NCBI GenBank assembly: GCA_934045075.1
Contig: OW203731.1
Span: forward strand, 15,887,570 to 15,951,569
DNA from: Yponomeuta sedellus
Taxonomy: Eukaryota; Arthropoda; Insecta; Lepidoptera; Yponomeutidae
DNA length: 64,000 bases
Reading direction: 5' to 3'
Numbering within the stretch: the stretch's first letter is position 1; each line of letters opens with the position of its first letter. The notes under the pieces were generated by a model, which ran no database searches, had not been told where the DNA came from, and saw nothing but the letters and a program-made list of their open reading frames with translations. Below, piece by piece: positions 1 to 10,953 of this stretch. Position numbers and translations under genes: made by a program.

Positions 1-925
1 TTTGTAAGTGATCGAGTGTTTTGAAGCATTTGACCGACCTAAATTAATTAATTCAATTTTGATCCTCGGCATATAGCACAAACTGGCATACCTACAATAT
101 ATCTAATAAATATGTATTGTCATATAAAATTATCATTATAAAATTCAATTAGTTAAAGCATTTAGATTGACTTGCAGTCTCTTTAGCAGCCGGGTTTTGT
201 TTTTACAATAAATAATTTTACAGAACGCTCCGTTGCTTGCAGTCAGGCAAAAAAGGAAGAAACAGTTACAGCAACGGAGATATTTAATATTCAGCTTACC
301 ATTTTGTACTCCAAATATTCCATCACACAAGTTGAAGACAGTGCAGAGAAAAATTAAATTCCACGTGCCACAGGGCTGCCATTTAACTTTCAACAGCGCG
401 TTCACGTGAAATATTTTAATTATTTATTTAGCAGGTAGTAGTACTAAAAACGAGCGCCGAGTTTGCTCTAAAATTGAGATTAGATGCCTAAACTAGACAT
501 TTTCTCGCAAATTCATGAACTATCATGAACAATGTTTGTAAAATTGACAGCGTGTTATCTAAAAGAGTGTTCCAAGTTACTTCATTTATGGAAATATGGC
601 AGTTTTGAACTAAAAAGTCACAGTTTAAGGGAAGAATCTTGTTTACTAAATTGGACATGTAAGAATAAATAGACTGTAGCTTGTTTTTTATAACAAATAC
701 ATTTATTTTTACATGGCGACTTCGCAAATAAAGCTACATACCTTCCTAGGCTAGCACCGTACTTGGCCACTCGTATTGCATTCTTGGTGAATATTAACTA
801 TCCATTGCCGGGTTTTCTGACGAATCTGTGGCACTTATTTTGTAAAACCTACAATGTATTTTATACAGTCGGCAATTACGCGAATACGAATAGCGAAGTG
901 AATCACCAGCATCACAATGCTCGTT
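1..925. other. AT-rich DNA, no gene recognised
   Basis: I see no convincing coding sequence, RNA gene or recognisable mobile element here. The short open frames have no family signature. Confidence 0.5.
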
Positions 926-1035
926 AATGGAAATAGTTACTTGCACTAGGTTTTAACGTAAACCACGTTAAAACCTAGTGCCAGTAACTATTTCCATTTT
1001 ATGTTTCATGACTAAACAGTCATGAAACATAAAAT
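926..1035. repeat. Two adjoining near-perfect hairpins
   Basis: Arms 926-958 and 964-997 are inverted copies (outer end AATGG...CCATT) around a short spacer, with one small mismatch. A second hairpin starts in the last bases of the first: 996-1013 pairs with 1018-1035 across a 4-nt loop. This may be a relic of a palindromic MITE or an independent fold-back. No flanking duplication is evident. Confidence 0.75.
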
Positions 1036-1059
1036 ACTGTGAAATTTTGTGTGTGACAT

Positions 1060-1165
1060 ACAGCGTTTAGCAATAAGGCTGCCAATTGTACTATGTATAT
1101 TTGTAATTATTTTGTATTTGCTGTTTTTCCAGTGTACAATAAAGAATATTTTTATCTTATCTTAC
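1060..1165 (+). repeat. LINE 3'-end fragment
   Basis: Contains the block 'aataaggctgccaattgtac' followed by 'caataaagaatatt' and a TTATCTTATC tail. The same 3' block recurs at 1536, 32396 and 37206 on this strand, and reversed at 33052. At 32396 it follows a reverse-transcriptase remnant, so these are 5'-truncated LINE 3' ends. Confidence 0.65.
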
Positions 1166-1277
1166 TGTATTTCATCTCCTTTATCCTGGGGGGCAAGTCT
1201 CTGAAATGAATTATTTGATAGACACATATTGTAAATACATTTTTCATGTACTATGGTAGTCTAATTACCAATCGCTT

Positions 1278-1529
1278 TGACGATAATATCAACCCTTTGT
1301 ATGTACCCACTGCTGGGACAGGCTTTTTTTCCTGCATCGCAGAAAGGTTAATTCATACTCCACCACTCGGGCCAAGTCTGGGTTGGAGGAGGATCTTAAT
1401 TCATAAGACTGTGGCGGGTCTGACTGTCAGAAGTTATCAAGCCGCCCATAGGGCATCTGACACGGCTTAAGGACTGCCATTAAGTGACAATCGGCACCGA
1501 CAACTTAACGTGCCTTGCGAAGGACGGAA
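1278..1529 (+). repeat. Dispersed GC-rich repeat 'alpha', 3'-truncated
   Basis: One of seven copies in the window (1278, 3716, 5476, 6461, 39949, 41384, 59634). Landmarks are 'cccactgctggg', the CGCAGGAAGGTTA block, 'ggccaagtccggg', 'cagtggcgggcc' and 'cttgcgaag'. This copy stops before the terminal hairpin seen in full copies and abuts a LINE tail. Confidence 0.75.
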
Positions 1530-1535
1530 GACTGG

Positions 1536-1668
1536 TTGTCTGGAAAAAAATACTTTTAGTAATAAGGGTGTCATTTGTATTGTACTACCTATGTTATTGT
1601 TTATGGCTTTTATGTGGTTCCTGGTTTAGATACAATAAAGAATATTCTACTCTATCTATCTTTATATC
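1536..1668 (+). repeat. LINE 3'-end fragment with (CTAT)n tail
   Basis: Same 3' block as at 1060 and 32396: 'acttttagtaataagg', then 'caataaagaatattc', then a CTATCTATC tail. The tetranucleotide tail replaces poly-A, as in several insect LINE families. Confidence 0.65.
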
Positions 1669-1673
1669 TTTAC

Positions 1674-1753
1674 AAACGGACAGCCCACAAAACGATTCTT
1701 TAATAAGTTCCGTTTTTCCTTTTGTATACGCCGCGTTATGGAACCCTAAAAAT
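1674..1753 (+). repeat. 3' remnant of the GGCCAAGTGCGAG dispersed family
   Basis: Ends with 'gttccgtttttccttttg' and 'ggaaccctaaaaat', matching the right end of the full copy at 61552-62078. The rest of the element is absent. Confidence 0.55.
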
Positions 1754-1921
1754 ATATTTATTTTTGTAATTTGTTCGCGGACATAAATCTTGGCGGACTC
1801 ATTTACTATTTTAATTGAAAAAAGTCGACGCTGGTAATCCGGGCAGCTGCATTGCGGACCCGCTGATTGCAAGTGCTCGGGGGACGAGAATAGAGAACTT
1901 GCACAAAAAAATTCAATCACA

Positions 1922-2375
1922 TTCGAGAGGCCATGTTAAAAGATGACAGTCATTAATTTTTTAAAATGAAAACAAAAAATACAATCGCATTGGCAAGGCC
2001 ATTATAAAAAATGGCAGTCATACATTTTTTAAATGAAAAAAATATATAAAATCTCATTGGAGATGTTAAAAGATGACGGTCATTCATTTTTTAAAATGAA
2101 AAGAAAAATGGAGGCCACGTTGTAATATGACAGTTATTCAGCTTTTAAATATTTATTCATTAAATATTTAAATATTATACATAATATGACAGTTATTCAG
2201 CTTTTAAAAATAGAGAGACCATGTTAAGAGATGACGGTTATTCAGCTTTCAAAATAAAAAGAAAAATTGGAGAGGCCATGTTAAAAGATGACGGTCATTC
2301 ATCTTTTAAAAAAGAAAATTGGAGAGGCCACGTGAAAAGATGACGGTTATTCATTTTTTAGAATGACAAATAAAT
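1922..2375 (+). repeat. Diverged tandem repeat, about 55-70 bp unit, about 7 units
   Basis: Units share 'gagaggccatgttaaaagat', then 'gacggtcattcat', then a TTTTAAAATGAAAAG spacer. Individual units vary in spacer length, and one carries an extra AT-rich piece near 2150. It looks like a local minisatellite, not a gene. Confidence 0.8.
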
Positions 2376-2399
2376 TAAAAATTAAAGTCATCGATACAT

Positions 2400-2472
2400 G
2401 AACGCACTGAGAATCGAGCCTTGGTCTCTGGCTTCCGAGTCCATTTTTCTACACATTGGCTACCGCCGCTCA
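2400..2472 (-). repeat. tRNA-like SINE head, degenerate
   Basis: Read on the minus strand it has an A-box-like 'ggtagccaatgtgtag' and a B-box-like 'ggctcgattct' at tRNA spacing. The acceptor stem pairs poorly, so this is probably a SINE-derived tRNA relic and not a working tRNA gene. Confidence 0.35.
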
Positions 2473-2771
2473 TTCAGATAAATGTTTTTTTTTTCGCCGT
2501 GAAATTGTTAATTATTAATTCGCACCCCTCAGCATACCGCCGCAGCTGAATCAACGAGATTTGTGAAAACGTGACCGACCTCACATTCTCTGTTTGCAGC
2601 CGAGATACTCGTGTGACTGCTTAAATGTGGGCTCCAACTTTATTATTGAAAAATTATCGGCTGCGCCCTTTAGATTCGCACAGTGATTTACTGAATCATA
2701 AGGTTTTTGATTTACTAAAGAACAAAAACTGAACTAGTATTTCTTAATGAATCGCGATACTCATAACTATA

Positions 2772-2976
2772 CAGGGTGTCTCATTCAAATCGGTCAGTAT
2801 GGAAAAGTCTGAAACATCCGGGTTCGATTCCCGAACGGAGTACAGATGTTTTTTAATATGTATGAATGCAGTTTTTCTTGTTATTAAAATCAATGACATG
2901 GTTCCTCAGAACAGATCTTCGTATGTCTTATAGTTTTAGACTGTCCCATACTGACCGATTTGAATGAGACACCCTG
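2772..2976. mobile_element. MITE, 31-bp perfect TIRs, TA target duplication
   Basis: The ends are inverted copies starting CAGGGTGTCTCATTC (2772-2802 and 2946-2976), flanked by TA at 2770-2771 and 2977-2978. This is the Tc1/mariner-like pattern. The 143-bp interior has no ORF but contains 'gggttcgattcccgaac', which resembles a tRNA T-arm or pol III B box. The perfect termini suggest fairly recent movement. Confidence 0.85.
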
Positions 2977-2983
2977 TATATTA

Positions 2984-3121
2984 AACGAGTCTAATCGTGA
3001 TTATTTATTAGGTAAGCAGCGTTACAGTCTACCCGAGACTACGGCAACTGTAACGCTGTTAAAACGTCGGAAAATAATGTAGTTACGTTTTACCTAATAA
3101 ACAATCGAGATTAGACTCGTT
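2984..3121. mobile_element. Small MITE with AACGAGTCTAATC termini
   Basis: Left end AACGAGTCTAATC and right end GATTAGACTCGTT are perfect complements. Inner 'tatttattaggtaa' and 'ttacctaataaacaat' pair further. A related partial copy lies at 58590-58700. Length is 138 bp. Confidence 0.75.
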
Positions 3122-3715
3122 CAACATATAACTAAAAACTGAACTAAGTATTTCTGAGAAAAATATTAGCCGGGTTAGTTCACATGTATGGATGAATGGG
3201 CGTGGGCGGCAGCAATAGAGTATATGTTAATAGTACTGATACGGTATACTGTAGGCGTTAGGGTTACAATCGCGATTAGCCTTCGAACTTTCAATATTAT
3301 TATGAGGCAAAAAATATAATAGTCTCATCTGACCACAGTGGCCAGAGGTTGCCCTCCGGCTGAGGACTCCAAGCGGCCGGATGTCAGGACTACAACGAGA
3401 GAAAACGCCGGACTATCCGGGCTGCATCAAGCTGCATGGTTGCATGATAGACGGAAGAACGCCCACGCGGAGTTCCAACCGCCTCAGATGGTTAGCGAGA
3501 GCCTTGGAGCTAACTCATTCGCGGACAGGACTATAGGAAGGATTTCGGCCGACTCTCCCAACAGGTCGGAAACCACGTATGAGCCAGATCCAGATACTTG
3601 GTTTTCTTACCTGTTTCGGTTTCCACGTACTTATCATAATATGCTACTGTAACGTCGACCAAAAACACCCTATTCAGCGCCTGTCATTATTGCTATTATT
3701 AAGTTTATTGCACAT
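3122..3715. other. Unassigned, partly GC-rich stretch
   Basis: 3330-3600 is more GC-rich than its surroundings and has an open frame on the plus strand. I recognise no domain and see no credible start or splice structure. It may be the remnant of an old element. Confidence 0.3.
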
Positions 3716-3991
3716 TGATATCAACACTTGCTGGGGCAGGGGGTCTCTCTTCGTCGCAGGAAGGTTACGCCATACTCTACTACGGGGGCCAAGTCCGGGT
3801 CGGTGGAGGATTGTAAAACAGTGGCGGGCCTTACTGTTTGTTATTAGTTACCAAGCCGCCCATAAGGCTTCTCACACGACTGCCATGAGATCCGGCATCA
3901 ACGGTTCAGTGGTTTAAAGTGTCTTGCGAAGCACGGAAGCGCTCGGAAAAAATGCCACAAGCGATATTCACGGCACGGTCACCCATCCAAG
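3716..3991 (+). repeat. Dispersed repeat 'alpha', partial
   Basis: Carries the alpha landmarks from the 5' end through 'gaagcacggaagcgctcgg' and 'ggcacggtcacccatcc'. It lacks the terminal hairpin and the GAGCGCTTC end of full copies. Confidence 0.7.
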
Positions 3992-5105
3992 AGTTCTTCC
4001 ACGTAGTCAAACTATTTTGACAAACTGATTTGACCACGTGGAAAATTCGTAATAATTAAAGTATAAGATTTAATTTTCTACCAGTCAACCGCTTTTATTT
4101 CTGCGTAAAGTTTGTTTTTGAAAATATACGAGGAGTATTCAATGAGTAGTGATAGGTAATGAGGTAGGTCAACCTCCTTGGTCAAGAAAAAATAAAAGTA
4201 GCTTCAGTTAAAATATTCTAAATGTCATGTAAATATTCTTAACATTTTAATTGATTGATCTCGATCGTTTTTGGTAGGCTAAAGTAGGACATATATTAAT
4301 TACTGAATAGAATAAAATGGCGCTAGGTCGGCTGATCAATCAAGCTCAAACAGTGATAGATTGCTGCAAGTTCGTCTATTTTGGGCTAGACCTTATTATT
4401 CACATGCGTCATTAGTCACTGAAAGTTAATTAGTTTTAGGCCGTTTTTACTGAATTCACAGAGAATATTTTTACCTTCCTTCGACCAAAGAGGGAATGTA
4501 TTAGCAGAGAGCCAGGTAAAAAGTACCCGAAAGCGGCGTGCGACTTGTAAACGTCTTGTTAACGACGATAAAGCGAAAGTAATCTGACAGGAGGTTGGCG
4601 GAGGATGAGGACATTTGGTGGAGTCATAGTGGTCCATAAAAAAATCTAAAATGAAAGCCGTGTAAAGATGGCCCGCGCGGTTTGGGCTCGGCTTATATTT
4701 TAAGTTAGAGCAATCTTTCGCAATTTATCAATTGATAATCCTACCGACGATCATTAAAAGTTACGTGGACGAACTGTCAAATTTAATACTCCGGCCATAG
4801 CCACGTTAACTTTAACTAGCGTCCGCGTCCCTCCCTACCTGTGTGGGAACAAGTAGGTCATCTAAGATCCCCGTACAACGGTAGCGAGGTAAATGGTCCG
4901 AAAAAATAGATAACAAAACCCCCGAAAGAAGAAAAAGAATATCCGTAAATCTTGTGCGAAACGTTTTGAACCCGACCCACAGTGTTGCCGTTACAAAATG
5001 CCGGGGAAATAAAGCCGGGGCATTTTAAACGTCTTCGTATACAGTTAAAAAATAAATTGTTTCACAAACAAAAACACGACTGCCAGACACTATATAACTA
5101 ATCTA
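3992..5105. other. No gene recognised
   Basis: AT-rich DNA with no domain-bearing ORF and no repeat structure that I could define. Confidence 0.4.
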
Positions 5106-5107
5106 AT

Positions 5108-5240
5108 ATAGATAGATAGAAAACACTTCATTGTACTTAAAAATGGAAATTACACCGATATTTCTTAACCTAAGAGTACAGACGGTGGCTTTATCACTAA
5201 AATGATCTCTTCCAGACAACCTTTGGATGAACTGGAATAA
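5108..5240 (-). repeat. LINE 3'-end fragment, reverse
   Basis: Starts 'agatagatagaaaacactt' and ends 'tgatctcttccagacaac'. The same sequence brackets the nested complex at 37593/39746, and a relative lies at 41019. These are reversed LINE tails with a (TATC)n end. Confidence 0.6.
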
Positions 5241-5475
5241 TACATTAGAGAAGGAAGTAGATGTACAAAAAAACAAAGAAAATGATAATTTCAGTACCTA
5301 CATAAATATACAAAGTACTTCTAATAGATCTTCGTTATGATGCAGGTACATGCCGTACCTTGCATCCTTGCATGTTTGGATGTTAGATTTATTATTATCT
5401 GTTTGTTTTTGTACTTTTATGAATATTTGTGGAAGTGTAAATAAATAATTTATCTATCTATCTTCGATATCACGA

Positions 5476-5645
5476 CCACGGCACGGGTCTCTTGGTGCAT
5501 TACAGGAAGGTTAGGCCGTACTCCGCCACGGGGGCGAAGTCAGGGCTGGTGGAGGAGTCGGCGTAAATTCTTTACGTTGAAATAAATTGGGAAGGGCTAT
5601 GTCCAGCGGTGAACTACATAATATAGCCTGTAGAAGAAGAAATAA
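5476..5645 (+). repeat. Mosaic of alpha, LINE-tail and RTE-tail fragments
   Basis: 5476-5556 matches the centre of repeat alpha. 5562-5586 (GTAAATTCTTTACGTTG...) matches the 3' end of the LINE that finishes near 49800. 5590-5640 has 'ggctatgtccagcggtg' plus an AGAAGAAGAA end, the 3' end of RTE-type elements seen again at 59263. Three truncated pieces lie end to end. Confidence 0.6.
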
Positions 5646-6306
5646 ATTGAATTGTGGCCACTGGCGTATAGAAATCGTGACCTCGCCCCGTGTCCTATGT
5701 GTCCTTCGTTTTGTCCCGTTATAGTACATTTTGTATAAAGGTCTTAACAACGTCTTTTCCGCACCTCTCCTATGAGACCGCTTAGAGTTTCGACACAGTT
5801 AATAAGCGCAACACGTAACCAACTAAGAAAAGACAAGGTAGGCGATAGTTACCACTTATTAGCCCCGCTAAGTGAGGGTTCCAGCAACATTGCTTTTATC
5901 CGAAGACCAAAACCGCTGATGCTCTAGGGACTGCGCAATCCAATCAAACATTTAAACACTAGAGTCCCTGTAGACTAGGCCCAGTCTTAGTTAATCTGAA
6001 CACAAAATATACCAGGCTAAAATATCACACAGAAGTTGCTTGACAAGTGGTTTTTTAAGACTTTGTGTTTGCTTTGTCAAAAAAACTTGACTCAATCTTC
6101 TTGTGATGATAGTACATCCCATATAGTTGTAACCTTTTTAGACAACGATTGTCATTTTTTTTCGTTCTGTTTTGTATAATTTATAAAGTTACTAAAATTT
6201 TAAATCACGTCGTTCACTCTTTTAGATTTTCACACACTACTACTCTACCCTTGGAAAAATACAGCTGTTACAAGTCACAGTTTTAAAATACATATATACA
6301 AGAATA
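5646..6306. other. No gene recognised
   Basis: No supported gene or repeat boundary was found here. Confidence 0.35.
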
Positions 6307-6902
6307 TATAGTCTGTTAGCTTTTAGAATATACCTCGGGCTCTAGAGTAGGCTTCGGTTTTCGCCGAAAGCACACAAGTGTAATACTACTTCCTGCTGTA
6401 TAAGTGTACGAGTGTCATATTAGTACCGGTTTCGAAATTAAGTGTCATATTCGTTCCGATGAAGCGCTCGTGGCCTAGGCAAACCGAGTGATTGGTATCA
6501 ATCACTTGGTTAAGCAACAACAGGCGCGGTCAGGTACAGAATGGGTGAGCGTCCCGTGACTACCGCTAGTGGCATTTTTCCGAGCGTTTCCGTGCTTCGC
6601 AAGGCACGTTAACCCGTTGGTGCCGGCTGTCATATAATGGCAGTCGTTAAGCCATGACAGAGGCCTTATGGGCAGATTGATAACTTCTGACAGTAAGGCC
6701 CGTCACTGTCTTACAATCCTCCACCAACCCGGACTTGGCGCCCGTGATTGAGTAACTTTCCTGCGATGCAGGAAGAGACCCGTGCCCCAGCAGTGGGGAC
6801 GTACAAGTGTTGGTAACGATTAGTTCCGATATTTCTATTATACGAATATATCCGATTCTATCCGATAGTAGCCGAGGTATATTCTAAAAGCTAACGGACA
6901 TA
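6307..6902. mobile_element. MITE family 'TATAGTCTGTTAGC', copy 1, interrupted
   Basis: Left end TATAGTCTGTTAGCTTTTAG, right end its near-complement (about 30-bp TIRs). Sister copies lie at 56806-57087 and 63014-63232 and share 'cgggctctagagtaggcttcgg'. Removing the alpha insertion at 6461-6822 leaves a MITE of about 230 bp, so this one was hit by alpha after it inserted. Confidence 0.8.
6461..6822 (-). mobile_element. Dispersed repeat 'alpha', full-length, reverse
   Basis: A 362-bp insertion inside the MITE, bracketed by the 8-bp repeat GTTCCGAT (6453-6460 and 6823-6830). Read on the minus strand it runs from TAATCGTTACCAAC to GAGCGCTTC. Near its end is a hairpin in which AGTGATTG pairs with CAATCACT. 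No coding capacity, poly-A or tRNA head is visible. The 8-bp duplication and lack of inverted termini leave its class open. Confidence 0.75.
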
Positions 6903-7908
6903 GAAGTATATCTTTGAGCAAACCGTTTAGATGTTCCGTTCAAACAAATTTAGTATGAATTTAAGACGCGTCTTTTTGCACCCTCGCCCTACTCCCTTTC
7001 TGTGTCTTGTAATCGGCCATTGTGTTTTCTAGATCTCCAGAGATTCATCGACGTCTTACAGCGTCAAATGGCAAGAAAATCTTCCATCTCTTCAAATGTT
7101 TCTTGAAAACTCATCGGCATTCACAGCACGGACGTGCCAGCATTGCAGCCCGCTCCTAATGCGGGAAGAAGGTCAATAGGTTTATTTCCACTTCACACTT
7201 GCCAGAAATGAGCTCCTTGCTCCGACTGCGGAATTAGCACTGAAATGGCGAACAAGATGTCTTTGACTAGGCAGCTGGGGCCACTGATTTTGGTAGGTAT
7301 GATATCATATAGACATACAGTAAATAAAATACAAATAAATAACATATGTTTATAACATATTTGCTCGTAAAGTGTTTATAATTACACCAATTTCAATATA
7401 GTAATGTATCTCATTAAGTTAATTAATCTTGTGCGATAATGTAATGTAAAAGACACGTGTTTTTTTTCTAATAAAGTTTTAAGATACTCCGTCTAAAAAT
7501 AAACGATACTTTTAAAAATCTTAGCAAAGAGGTTTTATGTCAAGAAAGTGGTCAATATTTTATGAATAAAATTAACTTTGGGAAATAAAATATAACAAAT
7601 GAACATTTAATTCTTTAATTTAATTAATTTTGACAATAAATTACAACCATTTATCTGTTACAAAAACACAAAAATATTAATTTACTTTATTAGTAATACT
7701 GGCTGTTTTTGTACCTTTGCCTAAAAAAAGAAAGTTGATGCGCGCGCATCGCTTATTTGTGGACAAGTAAAAATAAATCCGCGCGCTTTTTCTTTTCGAT
7801 GTATTGTTTTTATTTGAAAATTTCGTCAAGTAGTGATGATAACAAAGTCAGAGTTTTATTAATTTCCTCGTAAATATGTTATAAAACGTCGTATGACATA
7901 CGTGCGCT
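6903..7908. other. No gene recognised
   Basis: AT-rich DNA without a supported feature. Confidence 0.35.
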
Positions 7909-7990
7909 TTGAAAATTACAGCCTCTGCTTCCTTATAGCCCTCGCCGATGGCTCGGGCTAGTAATATCGCCTCGGCTGTAATTTTCAACT
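7909..7990. repeat. Hairpin-forming dispersed repeat
   Basis: TTGAAAATTACAGCC at the left pairs with GGCTGTAATTTTCAA at the right around a GC-richer centre. No TSD seen. Confidence 0.55.
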
Positions 7991-8009
7991 TACCGCACAA
8001 TGTACTATT

Positions 8010-8120
8010 GTCCTACCTGCCATGACCTACGGAGCCGTGACATGGACAGTCACGAAAGTGTTGGTCTACCGGTTCAAAGTCGCTCAGCGAGCTATGGAAA
8101 GAGTTTCTCTATAGGATAAG
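8010..8120 (+). pseudogene. RTE-clade reverse-transcriptase fragment
   Basis: The frame starting at 8010 reads VLPAMTYGAVTWTVTK and then KVAQRAMERVSL before a TAG stop. 'LP.MTYGA.TWT' with 'K...AQRAMER' is the conserved end of the RT domain in RTE-type non-LTR elements. About 35 codons remain and no flanking RT sequence is visible, so this is a dead fragment. It fits the RTE C-terminal fragments at 36527, 38691 and 59263. Confidence 0.75.
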
Positions 8121-8479
8121 AAAGCACTCCTCAGCGTTACTTGATATTTTATTTGATCTGTGGTTATGTTTTTTCCTTGTGAAACATCTCCAAGACAGAG
8201 TATGTTTGTTTAGCGCTACTCGAGTGCTTCAAGGAGCCTCGCTTTTACAAACAAGACCACTGCCTATAACTGGAGAAAACATAGAAGAGAAAATTTAAAT
8301 ATTACTCTGATTCAGTTGATCTAAAGTGATTTAAAGATATAAGGATAGAACACGGAAAATTAATGATTCTAATAATAATGTTTTATTTTTATTTAATTGT
8401 TCGAAATATTCCATTAAATGGCTCACTTTTTACTATGGCAACACAATAGTTATTTGTTATACAAGAGTGCAAAAGTTGC

Positions 8480-8660
8480 TTTTTAACCGCGTGTTCAATT
8501 TTGATGACCGAGCAAGCGAAGGATTCTAAAATTGAATCACGAGCGCAGCGAGTGATTCAAAATTAGAATCCTGAGCGTTAGCGATGGAATCAAAAGAGCA
8601 CGAGGTGAAAAATCTTTGCACTCGAGTGCAACACGTAACTTTTCATTCCACCTCAGCGAG
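8480..8660. repeat. Repeat with internal palindrome
   Basis: 8520-8572 folds on itself: 'aggattctaaaattgaatca' pairs with the sequence ending 'aaaattagaatcct', around GAGCGCAGCGAG. The surrounding 'gagcgaagcgag'-like wording is typical of dispersed insect repeats. No gene is present. Confidence 0.5.
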
Positions 8661-9092
8661 GAAATGACTAAATGCAAAAAAAAAAACGTTTACAATCACA
8701 AGATAGGTACACTTTTATTTCAGTTTAGGTATTAATTACTACATTATGACAGGTAAGTATTACAGAATAATCTTTAAATTATAACAAAATAATACTAAGT
8801 TATAATTAAGAAAATTTTAAAGTAACGTTGCTACAGTTATTTAAATTGAGTGTAATATTTTTTTAATTCACAAACTTAGTGCACACGATGTTCTAAATTC
8901 AATTTACTTTATCCTCTAGAGAATAGAAACGGCTTTTCCACTCAGATATTGAAGATTAAAAATACTCTTTCCGAGATGGTAGGATGAAAAGGTTTATGTC
9001 CAAAGGTTAAGCATAGCAATACAATAAGGCAATGCCGCTAGCCTTCTTGGTACTCTGCCGCCTGACAGCAGCAGAGTACCGCGGTAGAGTAT

Positions 9093-9371
9093 TAAGAATA
9101 TTTTACACAATTTTTATCTTGTCTTTAGTGTTTTTTTTATTTTAGCTCTTTTTCTTTATTTTTATTATAAACTTGACAGTGTATATATATTTTTATCTTG
9201 TCTTTAGTGTTTTTTTTATTTTAGCTCTTTTTCTTTATTTTTATTATAAACTTGACAGTGTATATATATATATATATACACTGTCAAGTTTATAATAAAA
9301 ATAAAGAAAAAGAGCTAAAATAAAAAAAACACTAAAGACAAGATAAAAATTGTGTAAAATATTCTTACTCA
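9093..9371. repeat. Long perfect palindrome with duplicated left arm
   Basis: The right arm (about 9277-9371) is the exact complement of a left arm that begins TAAGAATATTTTACACAA at 9093. The left arm holds two head-to-tail copies of a unit of about 77 bp (TTTTTATCTTGTC...GACAGTGTATATATA), and the right arm has one. The centre is (TA)n. The fold-back has about 95 paired bases. Confidence 0.85.
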
Positions 9372-9607
9372 GTGCACGAGTCATAGATCCACATGTTAGG
9401 TTTTTTTAATAATAGGTTTCTTTTCATAAGTAAGCAAATAATTTATTAAATAATTACATAGAATAGATGGGTACAACACTCAATATGTAAACTAGGATAA
9501 CCTGTATCTTATGGTCAGTATTGGTCGTCTAGTGCAGTAACCACTGTTAACAACTACAATTAATAATTAGTTTACAAAGTTTAACATATATCCATCTATA
9601 GTGAGTG

Positions 9608-9676
9608 ATTTATTTGTGTGTGCGTGCGCGTAAGTGTGTGTGTGGGTGTGTGTATGTGTATGCATGAGTGTGTATG
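9608..9676. repeat. Imperfect GT microsatellite
   Basis: Runs of GTGTGTG are interrupted by single changes. No gene is associated with it. Confidence 0.8.
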
Positions 9677-10565
9677 AATTAGTGTTGGTTTAGTTACTTT
9701 GAATTCAGAAAAGAAAAGTAGGTGAATCTTTCTTTTCGAATCGATCGAACAAAGAAATCTGTATTAATACGTATCATATTTGTCTGATTGATTTATGAAA
9801 AGCGGGATCTATGCAGAACGAAACAAAAAGTATTCCTGGTACCTATAAAAATATTAAAAAGAACAAACATATAAATGGTAAATTCCCCATGAAAGGAAAG
9901 GTAAAAGTCGCAGCCCGTCAAGTTAATGTCACAATCAGTATACTATTGCCATCGGGGCACCCAATCAACGACCCCTCTAAAGGTGGATACAAACGCTAAT
10001 TTCTTGGCCACAACTCACGTTTAGGGCGACAATCTAGCACAGTTTCTGCCCCTCTCACGTCAAGTGTGTCATTTTAATTTGCATAACCGAATGAACAAAC
10101 TTTGCTAGCAAATCATCAATATGAGCAAGGCGTTACGTTATTTTTTATCGTATGGCGTTCAACATCGTGTAAGGACATTGCATTCAGTCACAATCAAAAC
10201 TTGTTACCTACATTAATTATTATCATAAAAATATTGGTTTAGTGAAAAAATCACTTATTTAGAGCATAGACAAAGGCATTCAAGATCAAAAAATTCACAG
10301 AAAGCTTCGTCATATAACGTAAGACAACAAACAACACAAAACTAAGATTTTAAATTAATCAAAATTACCGCCACGGGACACACCCGACCCAAAAGTTCTT
10401 AACTTATTTTACTTCCATATACTTATTTTCATATTCAAGAAAAAAGTGGTCTTTGAACAGTTCTTACTCAAATTGTTGCGAAAAGAGGGTTAGAATTACC
10501 AATTGACTCAAAATCTTATTCAAACAATAAATTACATTCAAAACATTGGCTTTCGCATCTACTAC
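9677..10565. other. No gene recognised
   Basis: A short plus-strand ORF at 9811-9999 has an ATG but no recognisable family or splice context, and I do not call it a gene. Confidence 0.35.
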
Positions 10566-10815
10566 AGATGGAGTGATTTATGCAGTGTCCAGTGACATTT
10601 CACTCACCCTAGATGGGTGAAGGGACCCCTCGGTGGCGCAAGTGCCGGGATATTGTTTTTTAAATGGAGTAGGCTTGCCCAGCACCTATACCATCCTGAC
10701 AGCTCGGTCGGCCTAGTCCACAAGAAAGACAGTCAATACGTACGGAGTCAACTAACCCGCGGTTTTCCTCGCAATGTTTTCCTTCACAGCGTGTAGTATT
10801 GCTGGGTTCACTGTG
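10566..10815 (-). mobile_element. tRNA-derived SINE, 5'-truncated, reverse
   Basis: On the minus strand it reads 'gtgaaggaaaacattgcgag', 'aaccgcgggttag', 'tgtcaggatggtatagg' and 'tggacactgcataaatc'. These are the body and end of the SINE complete at 33885-34235. The tRNA-like head is missing. Confidence 0.75.
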
Positions 10816-10953
10816 CCACTCCAAAACGCGTTTTACCGAATTACATTTTATCTAAGACGACTCGTCGACAGTTTGTTTGTCCCATATTTAAATTTATCCA
10901 ATGTTTGATTGTACGAATCTCGTTTGCTCGGTTCTACGTTTCACCTTAACACT

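Noticed and set aside
3338..3652. Host protein-coding ORF
   Set aside because: No ATG start, no family signature, and no splice sites that give a coherent exon.
8480..8660. Attachment site or origin
   Set aside because: The palindrome belongs to a dispersed insect repeat type; nothing suggests integration or replication function.
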